Assembly: GCA_964610765.1 (NCBI GenBank)
Contig: CAZSWS010000062.1
Location: forward strand, 1 to 18,676
Reading direction: 5' to 3'
Source: CAZSWS01 sp964610765
GTDB taxonomy: Bacteria; Bacteroidota; Bacteroidia; Bacteroidales; Tannerellaceae
DNA length: 18,676 bases
Both the position numbers and the translations under genes were made by a program. This document shows, piece by piece, positions 1-6,470 of this stretch. The stretch's first letter is position 1; every line of letters begins with the position of its first letter. The notes below the pieces were generated by a model. It searched no databases, was not told the DNA's origin, and was given only the letters and a program-made list of their open reading frames with translations.

Positions 1-296
1 TCATGACCGGTGATGTCAAAATAGATAATTCCAAATACAAAGCTAGATTTAAGACCAAAGCAAAAATGGTATTACCTGCCGAAACAGAAGAGCACATTGG
101 ACATGCGATAGGTGGCATATGCCCTTTTGCTGTTGTAGAAGGAGTTGATATTTATCTTGACGTATCACTGAAAAGATTTAATACCGTATTTCCTGCTTGT
201 GGAAGCAGCAATAGTGCGATAGAACTTTCAATTAATGAGTTAGAAAAATACACCAATTATAAAGAATGGATAGATGTTAGTAAAGAATATAACTAA
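1..296 (+). CDS. ybaK: YbaK/EbsC-type aminoacyl-tRNA deacylase, 3' part (5' end outside window)
   Basis: This is the C-terminal part of a YbaK-family protein, which hydrolyses mischarged Cys-tRNA(Pro) in the cytosol. The reading frame is open to the left edge, so the true start lies upstream and the ATG at position 3 is probably internal. Visible family signatures are the lysine-rich KTKAKMV, then ETEEHIGHAIGGICPF, then YLDVSLKRF, and FPACGSSNSAIEL near the end, the conserved glycine/serine loop of the family. The full protein is usually about 155-165 residues, so roughly 60 are missing. No mutation is visible in the part present. It is followed by 211 bp without a gene. The family call is confident; the deacylase activity is taken from the family. 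Confidence 0.88.
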   Translation, partial: MTGDVKIDNSKYKARFKTKAKMVLPAETEEHIGHAIGGICPFAVVEGVDIYLDVSLKRFNTVFPACGSSNSAIELSINELEKYTNYKEWIDVSKEYN

Positions 297-507
297 AGCC
301 ATCCTCAAAAGGTCATTTAAGACTCAGGCTAAATAAATCCGCTCAAATCAGATAAAAAGCATAGCCACACTCTGCTAAAAGCAATAATAACCCTCACCAA
401 CCGAATAATAATACAAAGTCTCCATATAGTCGTTTGCTGATTTTGTTTCACTGTTAGTATATACTTTCATAGCATACAGTTAATCATTTACTTAAATTTG
501 TACTGCC
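297..507. other. Intergenic stretch with a possible promoter -7 element
   Basis: I see no gene in this stretch. Near its right end, TAAATTTG at 493-500 matches the Bacteroidetes -7 consensus TAnnTTTG, but no convincing TTG/TTTG lies 19-20 nt upstream. Transcription from it would start only a few bases before the ATG at 508, so the following small gene would be nearly leaderless, or the match is chance. Confidence 0.3.
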
Positions 508-699
508 ATGAAGAAAATAGTATTATATTTTTCAATTTTAGTATCTCTAAATACCTATGCTCACGATGTTCGTAGCATAAGAGATCTACACCCCGGTGAT
601 ACATTCAGTATGAGAATAACCTTACCTGCGAATAACGAAGAAAGTGATTCATTTATAAGTTTCTTCTCACATTTTATTATAACTTTAACTCATGAATAA
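508..699 (+). CDS. Small secreted protein, possibly a gene fragment
   Basis: A 63-residue ORF that I do not recognise. The N-terminus looks like a Sec signal peptide: two lysines, a hydrophobic core, and a likely signal peptidase I site after TYA (about residue 18). The mature part would be only about 45 residues and holds DLHPGDTFSMRITLP. This short mature region suggests the 5' remnant of a longer secreted protein, but no continuation in another frame was recognised before the next gene at 744. It could equally be a genuine small exported protein or a chance ORF; the signal peptide and a promoter-like TAAATTTG just upstream are the only support. Confidence 0.4.
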   Translation: MKKIVLYFSILVSLNTYAHDVRSIRDLHPGDTFSMRITLPANNEESDSFISFFSHFIITLTHE

Positions 700-743
700 T
701 AGATTCAAGCATTTACTACATAGAAACAACAAGTCAAACAATC

Positions 744-1217
744 ATGAAAAAACTAAAGTTATTTTTTGTTTTAATACTTTCCGTATGCCTATTTTCATGC
801 AGTGATGATAAAGAAAACTGCTGTGAAGAGCTACTGCAAACTGAAAACTTCGAGTTATCCGAAGGATGTAATTGGCAAAAACTGGAAAAAAACAAACTTT
901 ATAGAATAAACAATCTAAAAGATCTTACTGCTATTACAGACTGTCAAGAAGAAACTCAACTTCCAAAGATAGATTTTGATTCACATACCTTATTAGTTGT
1001 TTCGGGAGTTTCTCCTTATGGAATTGCCGAAGATAATGGGAAACATAAAATTGATAACACCCTATCTACGGGCAATAAATTTGTTTTCACAGTTCAACTA
1101 CATAACACATTAGCTGCAGTGCTTGATGAGTGGATTGTAGCCGTAATAGCCCCCAAAATACCCAACAGCAAACCAATAGAGCTAGTCATTAAAAATCAAA
1201 ATGGAATGCTTAAATAA
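744..1217 (+). CDS. Putative lipoprotein of unknown function
   Basis: A 157-residue protein with a classical lipoprotein signal peptide: MKK, a hydrophobic stretch, and lipobox LFSC with the acylated cysteine at residue 19, followed by SDDKE. Acidic residues after the cysteine resemble the export signal of surface lipoproteins in Bacteroidetes. Four more cysteines follow, including the pair in ENCC and C in EGCNW and TDCQ, so disulfides are possible after export. The remainder looks like a small beta-rich domain (hydrophobic strands LLVVSGV and EWIVAVIAPK). I recognise no family and assign no function. It lies 44 bp after the small secreted ORF on the same strand. Confidence 0.75.
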   Translation: MKKLKLFFVLILSVCLFSCSDDKENCCEELLQTENFELSEGCNWQKLEKNKLYRINNLKDLTAITDCQEETQLPKIDFDSHTLLVVSGVSPYGIAEDNGKHKIDNTLSTGNKFVFTVQLHNTLAAVLDEWIVAVIAPKIPNSKPIELVIKNQNGMLK

Positions 1218-1284
1218 TCACTTAAAGAACAGTATTAAACATATATTACTGCTATTATTTATCTAATTTTGCACATGATAATTC

Positions 1285-1590
1285 ATGTGGATAAATACAA
1301 TGACTATACTTCTACTCATACTGCTGACACCCATAGCTTTGATACTTCTTTACTTTATCAGTAAAGGGATTTATATATATGGGAAACAGGAAGTTCATCA
1401 ACTAAAAAGAGCCAAAAAAAGAGGAGTCAGATATCTATTGTTTGAGATGTTCAAACTTGCTTGCAAAATAGGGATTCTTGTTTTTCTTATATCGTTGACT
1501 AAGTATTTTATAATTCTTGCAGTAGGTCTCATATTAGCTAAAATCTTAACAAAGCCAACACCTGTATATGAAGATGAATATTACTACTAG
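1285..1590 (+). CDS. Small membrane protein, two predicted helices
   Basis: A 101-residue protein with a hydrophobic segment at about residues 6-28 and a second at about 58-85, separated by a very basic stretch (KQEVHQLKRAKKRG). By the positive-inside rule the basic loop should be cytoplasmic. The C-terminus is acidic and tyrosine-rich (YEDEYYY). I do not recognise a family. The start is uncertain: ATG at 1285 and ATG at 1300 are both possible. TAATTTTG at 1264-1271 fits the Bacteroidetes -7 consensus and would put the transcript start near 1276, leaving only about 9 nt before the first ATG and about 24 nt before the second. Confidence 0.55.
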   Translation: MWINTMTILLLILLTPIALILLYFISKGIYIYGKQEVHQLKRAKKRGVRYLLFEMFKLACKIGILVFLISLTKYFIILAVGLILAKILTKPTPVYEDEYYY

Positions 1591-1675
1591 CACGCCTAGC
1601 GTAGCAACATCTTGTTACACCGTGTATGGTTTTTCCATGTGGAGTCAACAGTAAAAAACAATCATATATTTCCCT

Positions 1676-3229
1676 TTACTCTGCCAAATGTTTATCTAAT
1701 ATTTTAGATAGTTTGTCAGCACCTTCAAATCCGGTACGGAAATATACCTGCTCTCCTTTCTTATTAAAAATAACATAACTAGGTATACCTCTAATTTTGA
1801 ATTTAGCTTTCAAATAATTCATTTGTTCCCCTTTCAATCTGTAATGTTCGCCTCCGATGGTGGCAATCATATTGTTCCATGCTGCTTCGGGCGAAGATTC
1901 GTCAGCTAAATACACAAAAACCACCTCTTTATCTTTATAAGACTCCTTCGTGTCTGCAAACTTTTTCATCGCATCACGACACGGGCCACACCATGTATTC
2001 CAAAAATCGACAAAAATAACTTTTCCTTCGTGTGGCTTTAGTATTTCATGCAAAAGCTGCTCTTCTTCTACTTCTGGCATTTTATGTACGTTATATGGAT
2101 TCTTTTTGTTTTTTTCTATTTCGGCTAGCAGCTCATTGTTTATACGTGTAAGGTAGGGAATGAAAAACGGATGGTCGAAATAGTTACTATAAAAATCCAG
2201 ATCAGACTGAGATAAAGGAATCATTTCCTCAAAATCATTAGCTATATTCTGCGCTAGTAGAAAATCGTAGCAAATACCCTCTTTGATACCCGTTATTTCT
2301 TTAAATATCGTTGTTCTATTACCTAGAGCATCTAGTGTTTGACGTGGTTTGATAAAACTACTGATCTCTTCTTTTTCTAGGAACTCCCCTACTTTTACAT
2401 GAAACAAAGAATCGTGACGTTCCATACTAAGTGGATATGCTACATCATGGAAACACTCTACGCCTAACTCAGCCATTAACAAACTGTCACTAATCACTTT
2501 ATTCGCTTCATATCGTAGATTAGTAAGCAGATTAGTATAGTCATTGAAATCTTTATTTGTAGCTATTTCTTCCATAGCCAACATTCTATTTCCTAGAGCT
2601 AAAGACTTTCCTTTTAGTTTATCGGCATCTATCAATGCGTTTAATATAACTTTATGTCTTTGATGGTATTCTTTCAGCTTTTCTGGCTCTATTTTCGAAA
2701 AATCATTCTTTAAATATTCGATTACATCATCATACTCAGAACTATAAAATGGCTGTTTTATCAATTCGTTGAGTATTTGATCGGAAGTCCTATGCATAAG
2801 TATGGAGAATAATACATCTAATCTCATCATAGATGAGATAGAACCATCAAAACCTGTATAATAGAGTGATTGAAGATTATTGAACGGTAGGTCTTTTATA
2901 TAGGTATAGTATTCTTTGTCGAAAACTGGATTCTCAAAGTCATCTGTATTTCCATCATGGGCTTTTTCATAGGCATCTTTTATAAAGTGATTACCCATAT
3001 ATAGCCAGTAGTATGTTTCGTATTTTTCGCATAAAACAACATATTCCTTCATTTTCCGAGTTATGCTTAACTGCTCTATATCTGCCAATCGATTCTTCTC
3101 TTCTGCATACATATAGTCCCGATATTGAATAGCATCCATACCGGCAACATCATCCATCATCCGATCATAGAAGCGTTCATACTTAGACTTATAATCCTTA
3201 TACTCTTCCCCAAATAGTTGATTGTTCAA
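1676..3229 (-). CDS. C-terminal half with TlpA/thioredoxin-like domain
   Basis: This holds the rest of the broken gene. The frame is open back to the TAG at 3275, and the first possible restart is a TTG at 3229. Residues 1 to about 380 form a helical region without a recognised motif. The thioredoxin-like domain begins at about residue 395 with KVIFVDFWNTWCGPC, its redox cysteines at 414 and 417, and ends with the cis-proline signature RGIPSYVIF. TlpA proteins reduce or isomerise disulfides in the periplasm. Without the upstream half this product lacks a signal peptide, so it would stay in the cytoplasm if translated separately. Domain call is firm; a functional protein is doubtful. Confidence 0.7.
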   Translation of the reverse strand: MNNQLFGEEYKDYKSKYERFYDRMMDDVAGMDAIQYRDYMYAEEKNRLADIEQLSITRKMKEYVVLCEKYETYYWLYMGNHFIKDAYEKAHDGNTDDFENPVFDKEYYTYIKDLPFNNLQSLYYTGFDGSISSMMRLDVLFSILMHRTSDQILNELIKQPFYSSEYDDVIEYLKNDFSKIEPEKLKEYHQRHKVILNALIDADKLKGKSLALGNRMLAMEEIATNKDFNDYTNLLTNLRYEANKVISDSLLMAELGVECFHDVAYPLSMERHDSLFHVKVGEFLEKEEISSFIKPRQTLDALGNRTTIFKEITGIKEGICYDFLLAQNIANDFEEMIPLSQSDLDFYSNYFDHPFFIPYLTRINNELLAEIEKNKKNPYNVHKMPEVEEEQLLHEILKPHEGKVIFVDFWNTWCGPCRDAMKKFADTKESYKDKEVVFVYLADESSPEAAWNNMIATIGGEHYRLKGEQMNYLKAKFKIRGIPSYVIFNKKGEQVYFRTGFEGADKLSKILDKHLAE

Positions 3230-3274
3230 TTCTGCATTAGCGCCTGCAAAATAAATATATCTTCCTTTTTCGCA

Positions 3275-3277
3275 CTA
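3275..3277 (-). other. In-frame amber stop codon splitting the TlpA-like gene
   Basis: On the minus strand the sequence reads ...AGA AAT GAT TAG TGC GAA AAA..., giving RND-stop-CEK. Both sides lie in one frame and belong to one protein family layout. A single change from AAG, GAG or CAG would explain the stop. Confidence 0.7.
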
Positions 3278-4060
3278 ATCATTTCTTAAACGTGCTTCTT
3301 GACATGATTTTTGCTCCAGGTCAAAATAGATATAGGTTTCTTCACCTGGGCTTAGCACAATATTTTCACTGAGGAATTTTTTGGAATATAGATATACCGA
3401 ACTTGTACTCACTAGTGGAATTTCACATTCGAATGAACCATCGTCATTTACTTTATATTCATATTTTTCCTGATTGGATGACAGAGGATTATTGACATAA
3501 AACTCCAAGCTTAGTTTCATATCATCTGCATAACCTACAATCTTACCTTTTACCATAGCCTCTCCGTCTATTAACTGAGGTGTTGGCAGCGGTTTACCAT
3601 CTTCTACTATATTAACAGCATCTAAAAACTTATGAGGAATTGGCACACGTTGCACAGTTTGATGCAACAACTGAATACCGTTTATTATAGTTTCACCTTG
3701 ATTTAGGCTTATTTCTTTGGTTTTCTTGGGTATCGCATCAAAAAATAAGGTGAAATGAATTTCTCCATTTTCATTTGTCGGCACTTCGGCATTTAGTTCA
3801 ATACCTTCGGCACGTTTTAGAATATAACGTTTGCCATCAGCTTCAATATAAGTTGTGTCAACCACCTTTATCCACCAACCCGGATGGTGGTAGCCTACCA
3901 TTTTCAGGGCTGTTTCGGTATCACCAATAATCACCTTATCAACTTCTCTATTAGTTGTATTAGAAGACCTAAAAGCGGGTTTGTCGACTACGATGTCTTG
4001 CGCCTGAGTAGAAAAAGAAATTACAACAAGTAAAATGCACAATAATCCAATTTTTCTCAT
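3275..4060 (-). CDS. N-terminal half of the broken TlpA-like protein (exported)
   Basis: A 261-residue product ending at TAG. The chosen start is the ATG at 4060, which gives a clean signal peptide (MRKIGLLC, hydrophobic core, cleavage near STQA/QD). The frame is open 21 codons further upstream, but that stretch contains the promoter elements and lacks signal-peptide character. The mature region has alternating strands, the motif YHHPGWWIKVVDTTYI and a YKVNDDGSF segment typical of the beta-sandwich domain ahead of Bacteroidetes TlpA proteins. There is no catalytic cysteine in this half. If expressed alone it would be an exported binding-type domain without thioredoxin activity. Confidence 0.65.
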   Translation of the reverse strand: MRKIGLLCILLVVISFSTQAQDIVVDKPAFRSSNTTNREVDKVIIGDTETALKMVGYHHPGWWIKVVDTTYIEADGKRYILKRAEGIELNAEVPTNENGEIHFTLFFDAIPKKTKEISLNQGETIINGIQLLHQTVQRVPIPHKFLDAVNIVEDGKPLPTPQLIDGEAMVKGKIVGYADDMKLSLEFYVNNPLSSNQEKYEYKVNDDGSFECEIPLVSTSSVYLYSKKFLSENIVLSPGEETYIYFDLEQKSCQEARLRND

Positions 4061-4099
4061 AGTGATACAGATTTTATTAGTCAGGGATAAACAATTAGC

Positions 4100-4129
4100 T
4101 AAACATACATAAAAAAGGTTCATTTACAA
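4100..4129 (-). promoter_or_regulatory. Promoter for the TlpA-like gene
   Basis: On the minus strand TTG (4129-4127) is followed by exactly 19 nt and then TATGTTTA (4107-4100), one mismatch from the Bacteroidetes -7 consensus TAnnTTTG. Transcription would start near 4095, giving a leader of about 35 nt before the ATG at 4060. This supports that ATG over the upstream extension. Confidence 0.5.
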
Positions 4130-4355
4130 GTATTTTGAATAAAAGTAAGCAATGCAATCTTGCCTTTTATTATTAAACCTATATCAAGCTACATTGTAAG
4201 TTTATTTAGAACCTCACTACATGAAAGTTTATAGTGACCAAGAAGTTAATATTTCGCACTTCATCCTTTATAATTGATTGGAAAAAATAATTAAGAGACG
4301 AGCTATGGAGATAAAGAAGAGGTTAACAAAGTGTATTGAAGTCTTGTTGAGACAC

Positions 4356-5282
4356 CTAATCAGAAACGATTGAATCTGAGTTATTCCCCATTTTGATTGT
4401 GTATGACCGACTGCGACCTTTACCTATAAATTCTATACAGTCATTGTATATCTCTATCACTCCAAACGCATTTTTATTCTCAGTCTCTACCATTCCTTCA
4501 GTCGTGATAAAAGCCACCCCTTTGTACTCACCAAAATCTCCTGGGTGATGATGACCGCTTATACATGCTTTTACCTGAGGATATTCAGTGATTAGTTCGA
4601 CTATTTCCTGATCATTCAGAGCTGTTAATCCAGGTGCAGCATAAAGAGGATGGTGTGAAAAAATTAGCACCCTTTCGTTTTGACTTCCAGCAAGGATAAG
4701 TTCCTTTCGCAACCATTGTATTTGCTTTTCACCTATTCCCCCATTATAAGAAGCTCCATTTTTGTGTCCGGAAATCTTTATCTTTTCCATCATTGCATTC
4801 AGTTCCTCTTCTTCAGGAGAATCTTTTATGACCGTGTAAGAAGATATATCATTGGTATTTAGAAATACAAAGCGCCATCCGGATTGGCTGAAAGAGTAGT
4901 AAGAAGAGGGCATTCCTAATTGAGTGTATAAAGCTTGCATATCCTGAATTCCTTCATAATCATGATTCCCTGTCAAATTATAAACAGGATTTTTTAATCG
5001 ATTAAGACGCATAATCACAGCTTCTAAATTTGCAGGAGTGTCTCTATCTACTAAATCGCCCAAATTAACAGTAAATTGAACCTTTTCAGCATTCAAATTA
5101 GTAACGGCAGCTTCTAATTTTAGTAAAGACGAACGATAAAACCGACTACCATACGTTTCGCAGTCACAATACTGAATATCTGCAATCACACCCAATCGTA
5201 ACACGGGCTCTTGGGAATTTCCTGTCATACAACTTAAAAACAAGGTAAAAACTAGCGATATAATAATCTTTGAGCGTCTCAT
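4356..5282 (-). CDS. Exported metallophosphoesterase, ADPRibase-Mn-like
   Basis: A 308-residue calcineurin-like phosphoesterase. Metal-ligand blocks are visible in order: GVIADIQY (31-38), LGDLVD (74-79), GNHD (105-108), FSHHP (208-212) and GHHH (243-246). Details beyond the general fold match Mn-dependent ADP-ribose/CDP-alcohol diphosphatase: DIQ rather than DxH in the first block, RFYRSSLLKL after it, TEGMVET (261-267), an AFG strand and a GKGRSR tail. That family cleaves ADP-ribose, CDP-choline and similar compounds at the pyrophosphate. The N-terminus is a signal peptide with likely lipobox FLSC (Cys18), so it probably acts outside the cytoplasm. I chose the ATG at 5282 over a TTG three codons upstream. 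A strong promoter lies about 100 nt upstream. Confidence 0.8.
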   Translation of the reverse strand: MRRSKIIISLVFTLFLSCMTGNSQEPVLRLGVIADIQYCDCETYGSRFYRSSLLKLEAAVTNLNAEKVQFTVNLGDLVDRDTPANLEAVIMRLNRLKNPVYNLTGNHDYEGIQDMQALYTQLGMPSSYYSFSQSGWRFVFLNTNDISSYTVIKDSPEEEELNAMMEKIKISGHKNGASYNGGIGEKQIQWLRKELILAGSQNERVLIFSHHPLYAAPGLTALNDQEIVELITEYPQVKACISGHHHPGDFGEYKGVAFITTEGMVETENKNAFGVIEIYNDCIEFIGKGRSRSYTIKMGNNSDSIVSD

Positions 5283-5327
5283 TTCTAACAATTTGTTGGT
5301 TAACAGAAGTATGTTTCTTACTTCTTA

Positions 5328-5377
5328 AAACAAGTACCGTTTAGGCATATAATATAAGCACTTCAAACTACTTGTTT
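5328..5377. repeat. Inverted repeat at the predicted transcript start of the phosphoesterase gene
   Basis: AAACAAGTA (5328-5336) and TACTTGTTT (5369-5377) are perfect 9-bp inverted arms separated by 32 nt. The repeat begins within a few bases of the predicted transcription start of the minus-strand gene. It could be a two-site operator or base-pair in the leader RNA. No regulator gene is adjacent. Confidence 0.4.
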
Positions 5378-5384
5378 AGATTCT

Positions 5385-5415
5385 CAAACATAGAAAAAGC
5401 GTCTTAGGAATCAAA
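5385..5415 (-). promoter_or_regulatory. Consensus Bacteroidetes promoter for the metallophosphoesterase
   Basis: Minus strand TTTG (5415-5412), exactly 19 nt, then TATGTTTG (5392-5385): a full match to the -33/-7 consensus TTTG and TAnnTTTG. The start site should fall near 5380, giving a leader of about 98 nt that begins at the inverted repeat 5328-5377. Confidence 0.65.
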
Positions 5416-5437
5416 CGCTCTCCTTTCATTCTTTATA

Positions 5438-5469
5438 ATGGGGAGTATAAAAACTTTTTTATTCCCCAT
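5438..5469. repeat. Hairpin upstream of the SnoaL-like gene
   Basis: ATGGGGA (5438-5444) pairs with TCCCCAT (5463-5469), and inside it ATAAAA (5447-5452) pairs with TTTTAT (5457-5462), with only a GT bulge and a 4-nt loop. It ends 25 bp before the ATG at 5495. No long T tract follows, so an operator or a leader hairpin is more likely than a terminator. Confidence 0.45.
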
Positions 5470-5494
5470 CTGTTATATATAAAAACAATATTTT

Positions 5495-5995
5495 ATGAAA
5501 AATTTATTTATAATTACTATATCATCTCTCATTTTAATGTCATGCGGCAATAATTCAAAGAAAGAAGCAGAGCTACAATCAATAAATAAAAAGGAAACGC
5601 AATGTGATAGTGTCAAACAACTACTTGAATTAAATAAAAAAATCGTCACAGAATTCTATCAGCAAATGTTTGGCGATAAAGACATATCAGCAGTAGATAA
5701 GTATATTTCATCAGATGAATATATACAGCACAATCCGACTGTACCTGATGGAGCAGAAGCTTTCAAAGAAGCTGCAAAGAAATGGTTTGAGGGTGCTCCA
5801 AAAACGAAAGTTGACATTCAACGTATTGCTGCCGAAGACGACTTGGTATTTATTCATGTCAAGAACATTAATCCAGATGGAAGTTTAGAATCTGTTATTG
5901 ATATTTTCCGCCTGAAAGATGGCAAAATTGTAGAGCACTGGGACGTTATACAAGATGTTCCGAAAGAAGCAGCAAACGATCACCCGATGTTTTAA
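5495..5995 (+). CDS. SnoaL-like / NTF2-fold lipoprotein
   Basis: A 166-residue protein with a lipoprotein signal peptide (lipobox LMSC, Cys17). From about residue 46 it matches the SnoaL-like polyketide-cyclase group of the NTF2 fold: ELNKKIVTEFYQQMF helix, YIQHNPTVPDG, a strand with VFIHVKN, then DIFRLKDGKIVEHWDVIQDVP and a final HPMF. The HNP and EHWD signatures are characteristic of these proteins. The fold is often used as a small enzyme or ligand pocket; the substrate here is unknown. It is divergent from the phosphoesterase gene and has a hairpin just upstream. No Shine-Dalgarno sequence is obvious. Confidence 0.8.
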   Translation: MKNLFIITISSLILMSCGNNSKKEAELQSINKKETQCDSVKQLLELNKKIVTEFYQQMFGDKDISAVDKYISSDEYIQHNPTVPDGAEAFKEAAKKWFEGAPKTKVDIQRIAAEDDLVFIHVKNINPDGSLESVIDIFRLKDGKIVEHWDVIQDVPKEAANDHPMF

Positions 5996-6079
5996 TTTAT
6001 AAATGCTTTAAAATGATATAAGCAACTCTAGTTTTGAAAAGACATATGTAATAAAAATTCGATTGAAACAATTTGTATT

Positions 6080-6273
6080 TTATCTTTTGATATCTAAATT
6101 CAAATCATAAGAAGTCGCTCTACCTGCTCCTTTCTTTAAAAAAGCATTTATATCTACGAGTTGCTGCAAATCACGAGTAGCCGTTGATTTTGTGGTTTTA
6201 TTAATAGACATATATTTTTTAGCAGTCATACCTAAAGTCAGGAAAATCCTCCAAGTTGCCAAATATACTTCAT
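6080..6273 (-). pseudogene. Fic-family (DUF4172-type) gene remnant: start plus C-terminal winged helix
   Basis: The minus-strand ATG at 6273 begins MKYIWQL, like the N-terminus of DUF4172-type Fic proteins. It reaches a stop after 11 codons. In another frame the sequence resumes as GMTAKKYMSINKTTKSTATRDLQQLV and ends GAGRATSYDLNL, the winged-helix C-terminus of the same family. The whole middle (about 300 residues, including the HxFx(D/E)GNGRxxR Fic core that transfers AMP to target proteins) is missing, so this is an internal deletion. The C-terminal piece can be opened from a TTG at 6280 as a 66-codon ORF, so a small DNA-binding fragment might still be made, but I see no good reason to assume it. 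Confidence 0.65.
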
Positions 6274-6351
6274 GAGCCAATTATTTACGCTATTCGGCTC
6301 AAATATACGCAAAATACTGAGCCGATTAAAGGGTTTAATCGGCTCAGTATT
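6273..6351 (-). promoter_or_regulatory. Fic leader: promoter within four alternating TGAGCC/GGCTCA half-sites
   Basis: Half-sites are TGAGCC 6273-6278, GGCTCA 6296-6301, TGAGCC 6318-6323 and GGCTCA 6341-6346, alternating in direction with start-to-start steps of 23, 22 and 23 bp. Within them lies a minus-strand promoter, TTTA (6330-6327), 19 nt, TATATTTG (6307-6300), whose -7 element overlaps the second half-site. The last two half-sites form a perfect 18-bp palindrome (6313-6330 and 6334-6351) around GGG. The first half-site overlaps the Fic start codon. A repressor bound here would block transcription; autoregulation by the Fic winged helix is my inference. Confidence 0.5.
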
Positions 6352-6369
6352 GCTCTGAGTGCAACTAAA

Positions 6370-6413
6370 AAAAGACCTACCAACCAACTATAACGTTGAT
6401 TAATAGTTCTTTT
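6370..6413. terminator. Probable bidirectional terminator, left copy
   Basis: AAAAGACCTA (6370-6379) pairs with TAGTTCTTTT (6404-6413) with one mismatch, and CAAC (6384-6387) with GTTG (6395-6398) near the loop. A-rich sequence precedes and GGGTTTTTATT follows, so either strand could end here. It lies downstream of the minus-strand gene ending at 6471. Confidence 0.5.
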
Positions 6414-6470
6414 GGGTTTTTATTAGATTTTACAAACTCTAAAAAGCTGAGCTATAGAAAGCTTTTTATT

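Larger units (their letters stand above)
1676..4060 (-). pseudogene. TlpA-like thiol-disulfide oxidoreductase gene interrupted by an in-frame TAG
   Basis: Read through, this is one frame of 795 codons: signal peptide, an N-terminal beta-rich domain, a long helical region and a C-terminal thioredoxin-fold domain. This is a familiar layout and size (about 800 residues) for periplasmic TlpA-family proteins in Bacteroidales. A TAG at 3275-3277 (codon 262) is the only interruption. The codons directly after it continue in the same frame with family-like sequence (CEKGRYIYFAGANAELNNQ), and the distance from the stop to the next half is an exact multiple of three, so this is a nonsense change rather than a frameshift. 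The gene could be inactive, make two separate parts, or be read through; a sequencing error is also possible. Confidence 0.75.
6262..6458. repeat. Direct repeat, left copy (Fic leader plus terminator)
   Basis: This stretch of about 197 bp is highly similar to 9222-9376 in the same orientation. It covers the first bases of the Fic coding region, the operator/promoter array and the AAAAGACCTA hairpin. The left copy has 38 bp that the right copy lacks (within 6317-6359); the extra segment is bounded by CTGAG on both sides. The two copies are 2.96 kb apart and bracket the ADP-ribosylglycohydrolase and PD-(D/E)XK genes. Confidence 0.8.

Noticed and set aside
1590..1675. Terminator hairpin after the small membrane protein
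   Set aside because: Only a weak, mismatched stem around TATGG/CCATG could be found, without a clear T tract.
4061..4123. A 21-codon N-terminal extension of the TlpA-like gene
   Set aside because: It includes the promoter -7 element and would bury the signal peptide; the ATG at 4060 gives a normal export signal.
6270..6350. CRISPR array from the repeated GGCTCA words
   Set aside because: The repeated words are 6 bp and alternate in direction; there are no repeat-spacer units and no cas genes.
6313..6351. Rho-independent terminator at the perfect 18-bp palindrome
   Set aside because: No T tract follows on either strand, the loop is only GGG, and its arms are part of the regular GGCTCA half-site array, so an operator fits better.
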